From: Clostridiales bacterium UBA1316 | GTDB lineage: Bacteria > Bacillota > Clostridia > Oscillospirales > Oscillospiraceae | Direction: 5' to 3' | Assembly (NCBI GenBank): GCA_002307055.1 | Contig: DBTM01000061.1 | Location: 94,522-158,521, forward strand | DNA length: 64,000 nucleotides | Part shown: in pieces, positions 24,579 to 34,273 of the stretch | Layout: every line of letters starts with the position of its first letter | How positions within the stretch are numbered: position 1 is the first letter of the stretch | Notes under the pieces: generated by a model | The model's input: only the letters and a program-made list of their open reading frames with translations | Told to the model about the DNA's origin: nothing | The model's database searches: none | Made by a program: the position numbers and the translations under genes

Positions 24579-25841
24579 TTATACTGCCGCCGCAATCTTA
24601 CCCGCTATCGCCGAGGCTGCCGCCACTGCCGGACTGGCGAGATAAACCTCGCTCTCGGGATGACCCATCCGCCCGACAAAGTTGCGGTTTGTCGTAGCGA
24701 CACAGCGCTCGCCTTTAGCGAGAATACCCATGTGTCCGCCGAGGCAAGGCCCGCAGGTCGGTGTGGATACGGCGCAGCCGGACTCGATAAATATTTTCAG
24801 GAGTCCCATTTCCATCGCGTCGAGATAGATTTTTTGCGTCGCCGGGAAGATAAGGCAGCGGATGTGTTTGGCGACCTTTTTACCTTTGAGTATTTCGGCG
24901 GCAATGATGAGGTCCTCAAGCCTGCCGTTTGTGCAGGAGCCGATGACAACCTGGTCAATCCGGATGTCCGGCATATTATCGATTTCGTCAAAGGTCTTCG
25001 CGTTCTCCGGCAGATGCGGGAAGGCAACCGTCTGTTTGATTTTTGATAAGTCGATGTCAATTACCTGATCATATTCAGCGTCTGCGTCAGCCGCGCAAAC
25101 AACCGGTTTGCGGTTTGTGCGCGCGCTGACGAATTCGAGTGTCTGAGCATCGACCGGGAAAATGCCGTTTTTTGCGCCGCCCTCAATGGCCATATTGGCG
25201 ATGCAGAGCCGGTCGCTCATCGTGAGGCTGGCAACGCCCTCGCCGGAAAACTCCATTGATTTGTAAAGCGCGCCGTCGACGCCGATGATCCCCAGAATGT
25301 GGAGGATAACATCCTTGCCCCAAACATTTTTAGAGAGTTTTCCCGTGAGATTAAATTTGATAGCCGAAGGCACCTTCAGCCAAACCTTGCCTGTAGCCAT
25401 GCCCGCTGCCATGTCGGTGGAGCCGACGCCTGTCGAAAACGCGCCGAGCGCGCCGTAGGTGCAGGTGTGGCTGTCCGCGCCGATGACGAGATCACCGCAA
25501 ATCACCATCCCTTTTTCCGGCAGCAGCGCATGCTCAACGCCCATTTCGCCGACGTCAAAGAAGTTCACCACACCCTTATCCAAAGCAAACTCTCTGATTT
25601 GTTTGGACTGCTCGGCTGCCTTGATGTCCTTGTTCGGTACAAAATGGTCCATAACGAAAACAACCTTGTTTTTATCATATACGCAGCCGCAGCCGGCTTT
25701 ATTGAATTCGTTAATAGCAACCGGTGTCGTGATGTCGTTGCCGAGCACCAGATCAAGATCCGCCATGATGATCTGCCCCGCCGTGACGGTTTTCTCCCCG
25801 CAGTGAGCCGCTAATATCTTTTGAGTCATGGTCATTCCCAT
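24579..25841 (-). CDS. leuC: 3-isopropylmalate dehydratase large subunit
   Basis: ATG 25841 gives 420 residues, the length of the short LeuC/homoaconitase type; a longer frame reading into cimA is not supported, since GGAGG lies 8 bases before this ATG. The 4Fe-4S ligands are visible in VIGSCTNGRLED and STPTCGPCLGGH, and substrate residues in GADSHTCTYGALGAFSTGVG. The start follows the cimA stop after one base, so translation is coupled. It acts with LeuD in leucine and citramalate pathways. Confidence 0.95.
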   Translation of the reverse strand: MGMTMTQKILAAHCGEKTVTAGQIIMADLDLVLGNDITTPVAINEFNKAGCGCVYDKNKVVFVMDHFVPNKDIKAAEQSKQIREFALDKGVVNFFDVGEMGVEHALLPEKGMVICGDLVIGADSHTCTYGALGAFSTGVGSTDMAAGMATGKVWLKVPSAIKFNLTGKLSKNVWGKDVILHILGIIGVDGALYKSMEFSGEGVASLTMSDRLCIANMAIEGGAKNGIFPVDAQTLEFVSARTNRKPVVCAADADAEYDQVIDIDLSKIKQTVAFPHLPENAKTFDEIDNMPDIRIDQVVIGSCTNGRLEDLIIAAEILKGKKVAKHIRCLIFPATQKIYLDAMEMGLLKIFIESGCAVSTPTCGPCLGGHMGILAKGERCVATTNRNFVGRMGHPESEVYLASPAVAAASAIAGKIAAAV

Positions 25842-25842
25842 G

Positions 25843-27411
25843 TTAATTTTCCTCCATGCACAATTTATATTCCAATGAGTCGACGAGGGCGGCGAAGCTG
25901 GCGCCGATGATATCGGTGGATACGCCGACGGTGATCCATTTGCGGTGACCGTCGGTACTCTCAATTAATACGCGGACGCCGGATCCTGTCGCGTTTCCGG
26001 TTTCGAGAACACGGACTTTGTAATCGATCAGGTGAACGCCGGACAATACGGGGAAGAAGACGCAAAGCGCTTTACGCAGAGCCAGATCAAGCGCGTTGAC
26101 AGGGCCGTTGCCCGGTGAAGCGGTTGTCTCCGAAAAGCCGTCCACATTTATTTTTATCATAGCAAAAGAATTTTGTTCACCGGTCGGCGCGGGGGATTCG
26201 CTGGTGGCTTTATACATGTTGAGCTCGAAATGCGGTTTAAACTGACCAATCACTTTTTTAACCATCAGCTCAAAGCTGGCGTCCGCCGCTTCAAACTGGT
26301 ATCCCTCGTGCTCAAGCTCCTTGAGTTTTTCGAGTATTGCCGTTGTCTCCGGACTGTCTTTAGTGAGCTGCGGCGCGATATCTTTTATTTTAAGGAGAAC
26401 TGCTTTTTTCCCCGAAACCTCGGAGAGCAGGAACTTTCTGGCGTTGCCGACGAGTGCGGGATCAATATGCTCGAACGAGCGCGAGAGCTTATCGACGCCG
26501 TCAATATGCATACCGCCCTTGTGCGCAAAAGCGCTCTCGCCGACATATGGCTTATTATTTGCTACCGTTATGTTCGCAATCTCAGCGATCTTGATTTCCG
26601 TCTCGCTCAGCCTTTCAAGGTTGCCCTCTATACAGTTGTAGCCACCCTTGAGCTGCAGGTTCGGTATGATGACCGAGAGGTCGGCGTTCCCGCAGCGTTC
26701 TCCGATCCCCATAAAGGTCCCCTGCACATGGCACGCGCCCGCTTCGACAGCCATCATGGAATTGGCTGCGGCGCAGCCGGTGTCATTGTGGCAATGAATG
26801 CCGATGCGCATGTCGGGAAACCTTTCCTTAACGGTCTTGACGATGGTATATACCTGCATCGGCAGTGATCCGCCGTTCGTGTCGCAGAGCACGAGCGCGT
26901 CAGCTCCGCCCTGAGCGGCGGCAGTTAAAACCTGCATCGCGTAATCCGGGTTGTTATGGTAACCGTCAAAAAAGTGCTCGGCGTCAAAAATAACCTCTTT
27001 GCCTTTACTTTTAAAGAAACTGATTGTTTCCCGGACGCAGCTTAAATTTTCTTCCAGCGTTGTACCCAGTATTTCCGTCACATGCAGGTCCCAGGACTTC
27101 CCGAAAACAGCGACACAAGAGGTGTTCGCGGCAAGGAGAGACACGACATTGCTGTCGTCCTCGACGGCAATGTTTTTCCGTTTCGTACTTCCGAAAGCGA
27201 CGAGCTTCGCGTTTTCCAGCTTTAAATCGGCAGCGGACCTGAAAAAATCCATATCCTTTGGGTTGGAACCGGGATTCCCGGCTTCAATATAACGGACACC
27301 AAATTCGTCCAGCGTTTTTACAACAGCCAATTTATCGGAGACCGAAAACGATATGCCTTCCGTCTGCGCCCCGTCTCGGAGAGTTGTATCAAACATCTCC
27401 AGTTTCAGCAC
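25843..27411 (-). CDS. cimA: Citramalate synthase
   Basis: The 522-residue protein has the DRE-TIM catalytic domain, FDTTLRDGAQTEGISFSVSD and the metal motif GIHCHNDTGCAAANS, plus FMGIGERCGNADL, and a C-terminal LeuA-dimer regulatory domain from about residue 400. AQTEGISFS is typical of the CimA clade and differs from LeuA in this operon (GEQSPGCSMN). It condenses pyruvate and acetyl-CoA to (R)-citramalate, the first step of threonine-independent isoleucine synthesis. Start is GTG 27411 with AAGGAGA 7 bases upstream, overlapping the leuA 3' end by 23 bases. No ilvA is seen in the window. Confidence 0.9.
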   Translation of the reverse strand: MLKLEMFDTTLRDGAQTEGISFSVSDKLAVVKTLDEFGVRYIEAGNPGSNPKDMDFFRSAADLKLENAKLVAFGSTKRKNIAVEDDSNVVSLLAANTSCVAVFGKSWDLHVTEILGTTLEENLSCVRETISFFKSKGKEVIFDAEHFFDGYHNNPDYAMQVLTAAAQGGADALVLCDTNGGSLPMQVYTIVKTVKERFPDMRIGIHCHNDTGCAAANSMMAVEAGACHVQGTFMGIGERCGNADLSVIIPNLQLKGGYNCIEGNLERLSETEIKIAEIANITVANNKPYVGESAFAHKGGMHIDGVDKLSRSFEHIDPALVGNARKFLLSEVSGKKAVLLKIKDIAPQLTKDSPETTAILEKLKELEHEGYQFEAADASFELMVKKVIGQFKPHFELNMYKATSESPAPTGEQNSFAMIKINVDGFSETTASPGNGPVNALDLALRKALCVFFPVLSGVHLIDYKVRVLETGNATGSGVRVLIESTDGHRKWITVGVSTDIIGASFAALVDSLEYKLCMEEN

Positions 27412-28927
27412 TTTTATCTCTCCTTTCAAGTATTTTATTAACGCCGTTCAGATAGGCGAGGATACTCGACTCTATAATATTCGTCGATAAACCGCGGCCG
27501 GTAACAATTTTATCACAGGCTTTAATTTTTACGACGACTTCGCCGAGCGCGTCCTTCCCCTCAGATACGGAATGAATAGCATAACCCTCAAGTGAATGAG
27601 CAGGCGCGTCAATGAGCTTGTCAATGACGTTGAAGGCCGCGTCAATCGGCCCATCGCCAAGCGCCACATCCTCAAGAATCTTGCCGTCTGCCTCCAGACT
27701 CATGACGCAGGTGCCGCGCGATGCGTTCGATGTAAACACATCAAAACGGTTAAGCTTATAAAGGCTGTCCTGCGATGAAAGCTCACTCGTAATGATGGCG
27801 GCAATATCATCGTCATTAACGTTTTTCTTCTTATCGCACAGTTTTTTGAACTCATCGAAATATCTGTTGATGTCATTGTCGTTCAGCTTATAACCCAGGC
27901 TTGTAATCCGGTCAATAAATGCGTGTCTCCCGCTGTGCTTGCCGAGCACGAGCTTGTTTTTGGACAGACCTATAGACTCGGGTGACATTATTTCATATGT
28001 TGTGCGTTCGGCGAGCACCCCGTGCTGGTGTATGCCGGATTCATGCGCGAAGGCATTTGCGCCGACGATGGACTTGTTGATGGGGGCGGGCATACCGATG
28101 ATAGTGTAAATGAGCTTGCTTGTGCGGTAAATCTGTGTCGTGTCGATACGGGAGGAGGCTTTAAAATAATCTTTTCGGGTAGCTAAAGCCATCACAACTT
28201 CTTCAAGCGCCGCGTTCCCGGCGCGTTCGCCCAGGCCGTTAATCGTCCCTTCAATCTGCGTCGCGCCCGCACCGATGGCAGCCAGCGAGTTCGCAACAGC
28301 CATGCCGAGGTCGTCATGGCAGTGAACGGAAATAACGGTATTGCCGATGTTCTTAATATTTTCTTTTAAATATCGGATAAACGCCGCGTATTCCTCCGGT
28401 GTTGTATAGCCTACGGTATCAGGGACATTGATGACAGTCGCGCCGTTTGCGATAGCAGCCTCAAAGACCTTCACCAAAAATTCCGGTTCGCTCCTAGTCG
28501 CGTCTTCCGCGGAGAACTCAATCGCCGGACACTTCTTCGCGGCATAGGCGACCATCGCCGCCGTTTTTTCGAGAACCTGATCGGCTGTCATTTTCAGCTT
28601 GTAGTACATGTGGACTGGAGACGTCGAGATAAATGTGTGGATGAGCGGGGAGACCGCGTGCTTAATGGCGTCATACGCCGCGTCGATATCCTTTTCGTTT
28701 GTCCGCGCCAGAGACGCAACCGTGCAGTCCTTTATTTCACCGGCGATTCTGCTCACCGACTCAAAATCGCCCGGTGAGGAAATCGCAAAACCAGCCTCAA
28801 TAACGTCTACTTTCAGCCTTTCAAGATGTCTGGCTACCTCCAGTTTCTCGCTTAAGTTCATACTGCAGCCGGGTGACTGCTCGCCGTCACGTAATGTCGT
28901 GTCAAAAAATCGAATTGTGTTTTCCAT
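27389..28927 (-). CDS. leuA: 2-isopropylmalate synthase
   Basis: A 512-residue enzyme with FFDTTLRDGEQSPGCSMNLS at residues 7-26, the metal-binding ISVHCHDDLGMAVANSLAAI, NGLGERAGNAALEE and a C-terminal allosteric domain from about residue 390 that binds leucine in homologues. It condenses acetyl-CoA with 2-oxoisovalerate, committing carbon to leucine. Its 3' end overlaps cimA. A hairpin without T-run lies between it and ilvD. Confidence 0.95.
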   Translation of the reverse strand: MENTIRFFDTTLRDGEQSPGCSMNLSEKLEVARHLERLKVDVIEAGFAISSPGDFESVSRIAGEIKDCTVASLARTNEKDIDAAYDAIKHAVSPLIHTFISTSPVHMYYKLKMTADQVLEKTAAMVAYAAKKCPAIEFSAEDATRSEPEFLVKVFEAAIANGATVINVPDTVGYTTPEEYAAFIRYLKENIKNIGNTVISVHCHDDLGMAVANSLAAIGAGATQIEGTINGLGERAGNAALEEVVMALATRKDYFKASSRIDTTQIYRTSKLIYTIIGMPAPINKSIVGANAFAHESGIHQHGVLAERTTYEIMSPESIGLSKNKLVLGKHSGRHAFIDRITSLGYKLNDNDINRYFDEFKKLCDKKKNVNDDDIAAIITSELSSQDSLYKLNRFDVFTSNASRGTCVMSLEADGKILEDVALGDGPIDAAFNVIDKLIDAPAHSLEGYAIHSVSEGKDALGEVVVKIKACDKIVTGRGLSTNIIESSILAYLNGVNKILERRDKSAETGDV

Positions 28928-28978
28928 TTTATAGCATCCTCCTTTCTATAAATATAAATAGTGTAATGCGCGTCATCT

Positions 28979-29010
28979 CGTCGGGGTCGATGACCACATC
29001 GCCCCCGACG
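28979..29010 (-). other. Intercistronic hairpin between ilvD and leuA
   Basis: CGTCGGGG at 28979-28986 pairs with CCCCGACG at 29003-29010, extended by an inner GATG/CATC stem. No T-run follows on the minus strand, so it is more likely an mRNA-processing or stabilising element than a full terminator. Confidence 0.6.
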
Positions 29011-29049
29011 TTAGGGGAGATAGAAGCAAGCACAGGTCCTGGGTTGTGC

Positions 29050-30711
29050 CTACTTCACGACGGCGCCTGTTTCGGCAGATGAGACATAGCGCATATAGCG
29101 TCCGATATAGCCACCGAACTCTTTTTTTGGCTTCAGGCTCATGGTCTTTTTTCGCCTCTCAAGCTCTTCGTCTGAAATCATCAGATCGAGCTTGTATTCC
29201 GGAATGTTGATGGAGATGATGTCACCTTCGGTGACGTAGGCGATGTTGCCGCCGCTAGCGGCCTCCGGGGAGATATGGCCGATAGCCGCGCCTCGTGTCG
29301 CGCCGGAGAAGCGTCCGTCTGTGACGAGTGCCACCTGTTTGTCGAGGCCCATGCCGGCAATCGCTGAGGTGGGGGAGAGCATTTCGCGCATGCCCGGGCC
29401 GCCGGCGGGACCTTCGTATCGGATAACAACAACGTCGCCCGGCTTGATTTTACCGCCGAAGATAGCCTGCTGAGCCTCATCCTCACTGTCGAAGACGCGG
29501 GCTGGGCCTTTGTGCACCAGCATTTCAGGGGCAACAGCGCTCCGCTTCACCACCGCGCCGTTCGGGGCGAGCGATCCGAAAAGGATGGCAATACCGCCTG
29601 TCTTGGAATAAGGATCATCGATATCCCGGATGACAGTTTTATCGGTTACACGGACGCCTACCAGATTTTCAGCGGCTGTTTTACCTGTCGCGGTTATGAC
29701 GGAGGTGTCGAGAAAGCCTTTTTTGTTCAGCTCACTCATCACAGCCTGCACGCCGCCTGCGCTGTTGAGATCCTGCAGATGATGCTTGCCCGCCGGAGCG
29801 AGTTTACATAAATTCGGTGTCGCCTGACTCAGCTCGTTGATCATCGGGAGGCTGAACGCGAGACCTGCCTCATTGGCGATGGCGGCAAGGTGCAGGATGG
29901 TGTTCGTCGAGCAGCCAAGCGCCATATCGACGGTCAGAGCGTTGCGGAAGGCTTTCGGGTTTAAAATATCAAGAGCCCGGATGTTCTTATCCAATAGCTC
30001 CATGATCTTTTCGCCGGCCAGCTTCGCGAGTCTTGTGCGTGCGGCGTAAACAGCCGGAATTGTGCCGTTGCCGGGTAGCGCGATACCGATGGCTTCACAG
30101 AGGCAGTTCATGGAATTTGCCGTAAACATTCCGGCACAGGATCCGCAGCCGGGGCAGGCGTTGTCTTCGTAGTACGCGAGCTGTTCGTCGTCCAGCCTGC
30201 CGACATTATAGCTGCCGACCGCCTCAAACACGCTGTTTAAGTCCATCGCCTGACCGTTTGTGTCGCAGATGGACATCATCGGGCCGCCTGAAATAAAAAT
30301 CGAAGGCAAATTCAGCCGTGCGGCGGCCATCAGCATACCGGGAATAATTTTGTCGCAGTTCGGAATAAACACCAGCGCATCAAAGCAGTGCGCCCGAACC
30401 ATGCACTCGATGCTGTCGGCAATGATCTCGCGGGAAGCCAGCGAATACTTCATACCCTCATGGCCCATCGCAATCCCGTCGCAGATACCGATCGTGTTGA
30501 ATTCCAGCGGCGTTCCGCCGGAGGCGAGGACGCCGTCCTTCACCGCTCGCGCAATCGTCTGCAAATGAATATGGCCGGGTACAATTTCGTTAAAGGAATT
30601 AACAATACCGATAATCGGCTTTTTGATCTGTCCGCTCGTCAGCCCTGTCGCTTTTAAAAGCGAGCGGTGCGGCGTCCGCCCGACCCCGTCTTTAATCTGG
30701 TCACTGTTCAT
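29050..30711 (-). CDS. ilvD: Dihydroxy-acid dehydratase
   Basis: A 553-residue IlvD/Edd family enzyme. Fe-S cluster cysteines are seen in FIPNCDKIIPGM and NACPGCGSCAGMFTANSMNC; the C-terminal DGRFSGATRGAAIGHISPEA is the catalytic-serine region. It dehydrates 2,3-dihydroxy-3-methyl acids to the 2-oxo acid precursors of valine, leucine and isoleucine. It lies between ilvC (upstream, 112 bases with hairpins) and leuA. Confidence 0.95.
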   Translation of the reverse strand: MNSDQIKDGVGRTPHRSLLKATGLTSGQIKKPIIGIVNSFNEIVPGHIHLQTIARAVKDGVLASGGTPLEFNTIGICDGIAMGHEGMKYSLASREIIADSIECMVRAHCFDALVFIPNCDKIIPGMLMAAARLNLPSIFISGGPMMSICDTNGQAMDLNSVFEAVGSYNVGRLDDEQLAYYEDNACPGCGSCAGMFTANSMNCLCEAIGIALPGNGTIPAVYAARTRLAKLAGEKIMELLDKNIRALDILNPKAFRNALTVDMALGCSTNTILHLAAIANEAGLAFSLPMINELSQATPNLCKLAPAGKHHLQDLNSAGGVQAVMSELNKKGFLDTSVITATGKTAAENLVGVRVTDKTVIRDIDDPYSKTGGIAILFGSLAPNGAVVKRSAVAPEMLVHKGPARVFDSEDEAQQAIFGGKIKPGDVVVIRYEGPAGGPGMREMLSPTSAIAGMGLDKQVALVTDGRFSGATRGAAIGHISPEAASGGNIAYVTEGDIISINIPEYKLDLMISDEELERRKKTMSLKPKKEFGGYIGRYMRYVSSAETGAVVK

Positions 30712-30762
30712 TTTTGCAGTCCTTTCGTCCTTGGAAGTTTTGGTCGGTTTGGCGCAGCCAAA

Positions 30763-30829
30763 TTCCCGCGGCAGCGGGAAATCCCAAAATTCCCAAAGAA
30801 ATAATTTGAAACTTGTTTCGAATTATTTC
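30763..30829 (-). other. Two tandem hairpins between ilvC and ilvD
   Basis: TTCCCGC 30763-30769 pairs with GCGGGAA 30774-30780. A longer stem, GAAATAATT plus GAAAC (30798-30812) with GTTTC plus AATTATTTC (30815-30829), one mismatch, overlaps the last codons of ilvC. Neither has a strong T-run on the minus strand. Confidence 0.55.
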
Positions 30830-31821
30830 GTCTCCTTTTGCCAACTCATCTTTGCACGCAGCTCTGCGCCGGTCTTTTCCAATAGGAGCGCTTTCTCCTG
30901 ACGGCGGCGCGCGTTGAAGAACGGCCTGTTGGCTTGATTCTCTAGAATCCAGTTGCGGGCAAACGAGCCGTCCTGGATTTCGGAAAGGACTTTTTTCATT
31001 TCCTTTCTGGTCTCATCGGTGATGATACGTTTGCCGACGGTGTAATCACCGTATTCTGCCGTATCGCTGATTGAATAGCGCATAAAGTTGAGACCGCCTT
31101 TGATGACAAGGTCTATGATGAGCTTCATTTCGTGTACGCATTCAAAATACGCGTTTTCCGGCTGGTAGCCTGCTTCAACGAGGGTATCGAACCCGGCTTT
31201 CATAAGCTCGGTGACGCCGCCGCAGAGGACAGCCTGCTCGCCGAACAGATCGGTTTCCGTCTCTTCTCTGAAGGTCGTTTCGAGAATGCCGCCTCTCGCA
31301 CCGCCGATACCGAAGGCGTAAGCGAGCGCAAGGTCACGGGCTTTGCCGCTGGCGTCCTGATAGACCGCAATCAGGCAGGGAACACCTTTACCCTCTTGAT
31401 ACTGGCTGCGTACGGTATGGCCGGGGCCTTTGGGCGCAATCATGATAACGTCAATATCCGGCGGAGGCGTAACCTGACCATAGTGGATGTTGAAGCCGTG
31501 GGCAAAAGCAAGCGCGGCACCGCTTTTCAGATTAGGCTCGATGTCTTTTTTATAAAGCGCAGCCTGCTTTTCATCATTGACGAGAATCATAACGACATCG
31601 GCGGCTTTGACAGCGTCGGCTGTAACCATAACCTTGAGTCCCGCTTCTTTTGCCGTATCGACGGATTTGGAGCCTTCGTACAGCCCGACAATAACGTTCG
31701 CGCCGCTGTCCCTGAGGTTGAGCGCATGAGCGTGGCCTTGACTGCCGTAACCGACAATCGTTACGGTTTTTCCCTTGAGTAAGCTGAAATCACAATCTTT
31801 CTCGTAATACATGTTAGCCAT
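30823..31821 (-). CDS. ilvC: Ketol-acid reductoisomerase (class I)
   Basis: A 332-residue short-form enzyme. The Rossmann motif VTIVGYGSQGHAHALNLRDS and the cofactor loop GLYEGSKSVD point to NADPH use; the metal-binding knotted domain shows REETETDLFGEQAVLCGGV and the later FECVHEMKLIIDLVIKGG. It isomerises and reduces acetolactate and acetohydroxybutyrate. The start is ATG 31821 with AGGAGGA upstream. It is separated from ilvN by about 150 bases that hold a 14-base stem-loop. Confidence 0.95.
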   Translation of the reverse strand: MANMYYEKDCDFSLLKGKTVTIVGYGSQGHAHALNLRDSGANVIVGLYEGSKSVDTAKEAGLKVMVTADAVKAADVVMILVNDEKQAALYKKDIEPNLKSGAALAFAHGFNIHYGQVTPPPDIDVIMIAPKGPGHTVRSQYQEGKGVPCLIAVYQDASGKARDLALAYAFGIGGARGGILETTFREETETDLFGEQAVLCGGVTELMKAGFDTLVEAGYQPENAYFECVHEMKLIIDLVIKGGLNFMRYSISDTAEYGDYTVGKRIITDETRKEMKKVLSEIQDGSFARNWILENQANRPFFNARRRQEKALLLEKTGAELRAKMSWQKETK

Positions 31822-31891
31822 TTTAAATTTTCCTCCTAATATTTATATTCTGATTTGTTGAGCCTTGGCTCGGCGATGTCACCGCAGGGGC

Positions 31892-31950
31892 CGACGACCT
31901 CGGCGGCCCGTTGATATTTCTTCAGGAACGACGTTGCGCCGAGGTCGTCG
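31892..31950 (-). other. Intercistronic 14-bp hairpin between ilvN and ilvC
   Basis: CGACGACCTCGGCG at 31892-31905 is matched exactly by CGCCGAGGTCGTCG at 31937-31950 with a 31-base loop. No T-run follows on the minus strand. It probably stabilises or processes the mRNA between ilvN and ilvC. Confidence 0.65.
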
Positions 31951-31973
31951 CGCCCTACGACTCTTCCGCTGGG

Positions 31974-32477
31974 TCAGTCATTTTCCAGGCAATATGTGCC
32001 TCTGCCGATTGCTGTAGGTCCTGTTCTCGCCATTTCGATGATACTGTACTGTCTCATATAGTCCAAAAATGCGTTCATTTTGTCGGTTTCCCCTGTAATT
32101 TCTATTGTTAATGAATCGGGAGATAAGTCCACAACATTGGCGCGGTAAGCGTTGACGGCTTCCATGAGCTCGGGGAGCATACCTTTTTCAAGCTTGACCT
32201 TGAGCATCATCAGCTCCGCGACGACGATTTTGTCCGAATGCATCAGCTGTACTTTTTTGACATCCTGAAGCTTTTGCAGCTGCTTGACAATCTGATCCTT
32301 CATATAATTGTCACCCCAGGAGACAATCGTCATTCTGGACTGCGCCGGATCCTCCGTCTCGCCGACAGTCAGACTGTCAATGTTGAAGGCTCTGCGGGCA
32401 AAGAGGGAAGAGACTCTTGTCAGTACGCCGGAATGGTTGCTGACCAGGAGTGAAACGATAAACTGATGGTTTTGCAT
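31974..32477 (-). CDS. ilvN: Acetolactate synthase small (regulatory) subunit
   Basis: A 167-residue ACT-domain subunit: FIVSLLVSNHSGVLTRVSSL, FARRAFNIDSLTVGETED and the C-terminal RTGPTAIGRG. In homologues it activates the catalytic subunit and mediates valine feedback. It starts 23 bases after the ilvB stop. Confidence 0.93.
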   Translation of the reverse strand: MQNHQFIVSLLVSNHSGVLTRVSSLFARRAFNIDSLTVGETEDPAQSRMTIVSWGDNYMKDQIVKQLQKLQDVKKVQLMHSDKIVVAELMMLKVKLEKGMLPELMEAVNAYRANVVDLSPDSLTIEITGETDKMNAFLDYMRQYSIIEMARTGPTAIGRGTYCLEND

Positions 32478-32500
32478 AACGCCGATAACCGCCTTTCCTT

Positions 32501-34165
32501 CTATCTCAAAATGATGTCGCTGATGCTTCCGCCGGGAGGGATCATCGGCAGAACGCGCTCGTCGCTGTCGATGGTGCAGTCGATAAGAACGGGGGTATTA
32601 TAATCAAATGCTTTTTCAAGGCATTTTTCATATTCTGCTGCTGTTTCGGCCCGCATGCCGACCGCTCCGAAGGCTTCTGCCAGCTTGACGAAATCCGTCT
32701 TTCTGTGGAGCGAGGTGTTGGAGTAACGCCCGTCGAAAAACAGTGTCTGCCACTGACGGACCATACCGAGCACATGGTTGTTGAGGACGATGATGATGAG
32801 CGGGAGCTCGTTCGTCACGGCTGTTGCCAGCTCGTTCATATTCATGTGGAAGCTGCCGTCGCTTGTAAACAAAAGCGTCCGCTTAAAACCTGTGCCGATG
32901 CAGGAGCCGATGGCGGCGCCCATACCGAAGCCCATCGCCCCTAAGCCGCCGCTTGTGATAAAGGTTCGGGGCTTTTTAAACTGATAATACTGTGTCGTCC
33001 ACATCTGGTGCTGGCCGACATCGGTTGCCACAACGCTGTCACCCATTTTCCGGCACGCACCCTCAATCACGGACTGCGGCGTCATACGGTTCGGGTTCAT
33101 CTCAAGATTATTGTCAGGGTGTTCCTTTATATATCGGACACGCTCGCCCCATTCACGATGCTTAAGCTTTGGTGCAGCAAGGTTTAGGGCATTTAAAACA
33201 CCTTTCACATCACCGATGATACACGAGGTTGTGCCGATATTTTTACCGACCTCGGCAGGGTCAATATCAATTTGGAGTACCTTTCTGTCCCGTGTGAATT
33301 CAACCTTGTTGCCGGTTGCTCTGTCGGAAAAACGCGTTCCAACGGCAATAAGCAGATCGCTCTCATACAGTGCTTTTGTCGCGCCGTATCTGCCGTGCAT
33401 GCCAACCATGCCCAAAAAGCGCGGATGCGCGTAGGGGACAGCCGTCAGTCCCATGATGGACAGACCAACCGGCGCGTCAATTCTGTCGGCAAAAGCAATC
33501 AGCTCCTCGGAAGCGTTTGAAATGACAACGCCGCCGCCGCAGTAGATATAAGGCCGTTTAGCCTCCTTGATGAGCTGTATCGCTTTTGCCAATTGAGTCT
33601 GATTAGTTTCTGCCTGCGGCTTTTTCGGCTGTATATACGGTGCTGCATCAAATTCTGCCGACCCGGTTTGGACGTCTTTTGTTACATCGATGAGTACGGG
33701 ACCCGGCCTGCCGCTTTTAGCCAGAGCGAAGGCTTCGCGCATTGTATCGGCCAGCTTGGTGATATCCTTAACAAGGTAATTGTGCTTTGTAACAGGCATC
33801 GTGACGCCGGTGATATCAACCTCCTGAAAGCTGTCGCGTCCGAGCATAGCGGACGCAACGTTACCCGTAATGGCAACGAGGGATGTGGAGTCGAGGTAAG
33901 CGTTGGCGATTCCGGTAACAAGATTCGTCGCGCCGGGGCCTGAGGTTGCAATGACGACGCCCGTTTTACCGGTAACACGCGCGTAGCCGTCGGCGGCGTG
34001 GGAAGCACCCTGCTCGTGGCAAGTGGTGTAATGCTTAATCTTGTCGCTGTTCTTATATAGCTCATCGTAGATATGAAGTACCGTGCCGCCCGGGTAACCG
34101 AATACGGTATCAATGCCCTGCTCGATGAGTACTCTTATAATGATCTGCGCGCCTGTTAATAACAT
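32501..34165 (-). CDS. ilvB: Acetolactate synthase large (catalytic) subunit
   Basis: A 554-residue thiamine-diphosphate enzyme: catalytic Glu in TTCHEQGASHAADGYARVTG, and the ThDP/Mg motif TSDGSFHMNMNELATAVTNE with LNNHVLGMVRQWQ. It makes 2-acetolactate or 2-aceto-2-hydroxybutyrate, first common step of the pathway. It is the first structural gene after the attenuator; GGAGGA precedes ATG 34165 by about 8 bases. Confidence 0.95.
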   Translation of the reverse strand: MLLTGAQIIIRVLIEQGIDTVFGYPGGTVLHIYDELYKNSDKIKHYTTCHEQGASHAADGYARVTGKTGVVIATSGPGATNLVTGIANAYLDSTSLVAITGNVASAMLGRDSFQEVDITGVTMPVTKHNYLVKDITKLADTMREAFALAKSGRPGPVLIDVTKDVQTGSAEFDAAPYIQPKKPQAETNQTQLAKAIQLIKEAKRPYIYCGGGVVISNASEELIAFADRIDAPVGLSIMGLTAVPYAHPRFLGMVGMHGRYGATKALYESDLLIAVGTRFSDRATGNKVEFTRDRKVLQIDIDPAEVGKNIGTTSCIIGDVKGVLNALNLAAPKLKHREWGERVRYIKEHPDNNLEMNPNRMTPQSVIEGACRKMGDSVVATDVGQHQMWTTQYYQFKKPRTFITSGGLGAMGFGMGAAIGSCIGTGFKRTLLFTSDGSFHMNMNELATAVTNELPLIIIVLNNHVLGMVRQWQTLFFDGRYSNTSLHRKTDFVKLAEAFGAVGMRAETAAEYEKCLEKAFDYNTPVLIDCTIDSDERVLPMIPPGGSISDIILR

Positions 34166-34219
34166 GTGCTTCGTCCTCCTTTATTCATTTAATGTGATAC
34201 CACTTTTAATTTTATATAC

Positions 34220-34250
34220 AAAAAAGCCCTGCAGTTTTCACTGCAGGGCT
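34220..34250 (-). terminator. Attenuator terminator of the ilv-leu operon
   Basis: AGCCCTGCAG at 34225-34234 pairs exactly with CTGCAGGGCT at 34241-34250, 6-base loop, and on the minus strand a run of six T follows. It lies between the leader peptide gene and ilvB, the place of a transcription attenuator. GGGCT in leader codons 18-19 could pair with AGCCC of the terminator as a short competing helix. Confidence 0.85.
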
Positions 34251-34273
34251 CCATTTCTTCATTTGGAGTCGTT

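Noticed and set aside
24579..25964. Long version of leuC starting inside cimA
   Set aside because: The extra 41 residues are a shifted frame of cimA; a clear GGAGG and ATG at 25841 give the standard LeuC N-terminus.
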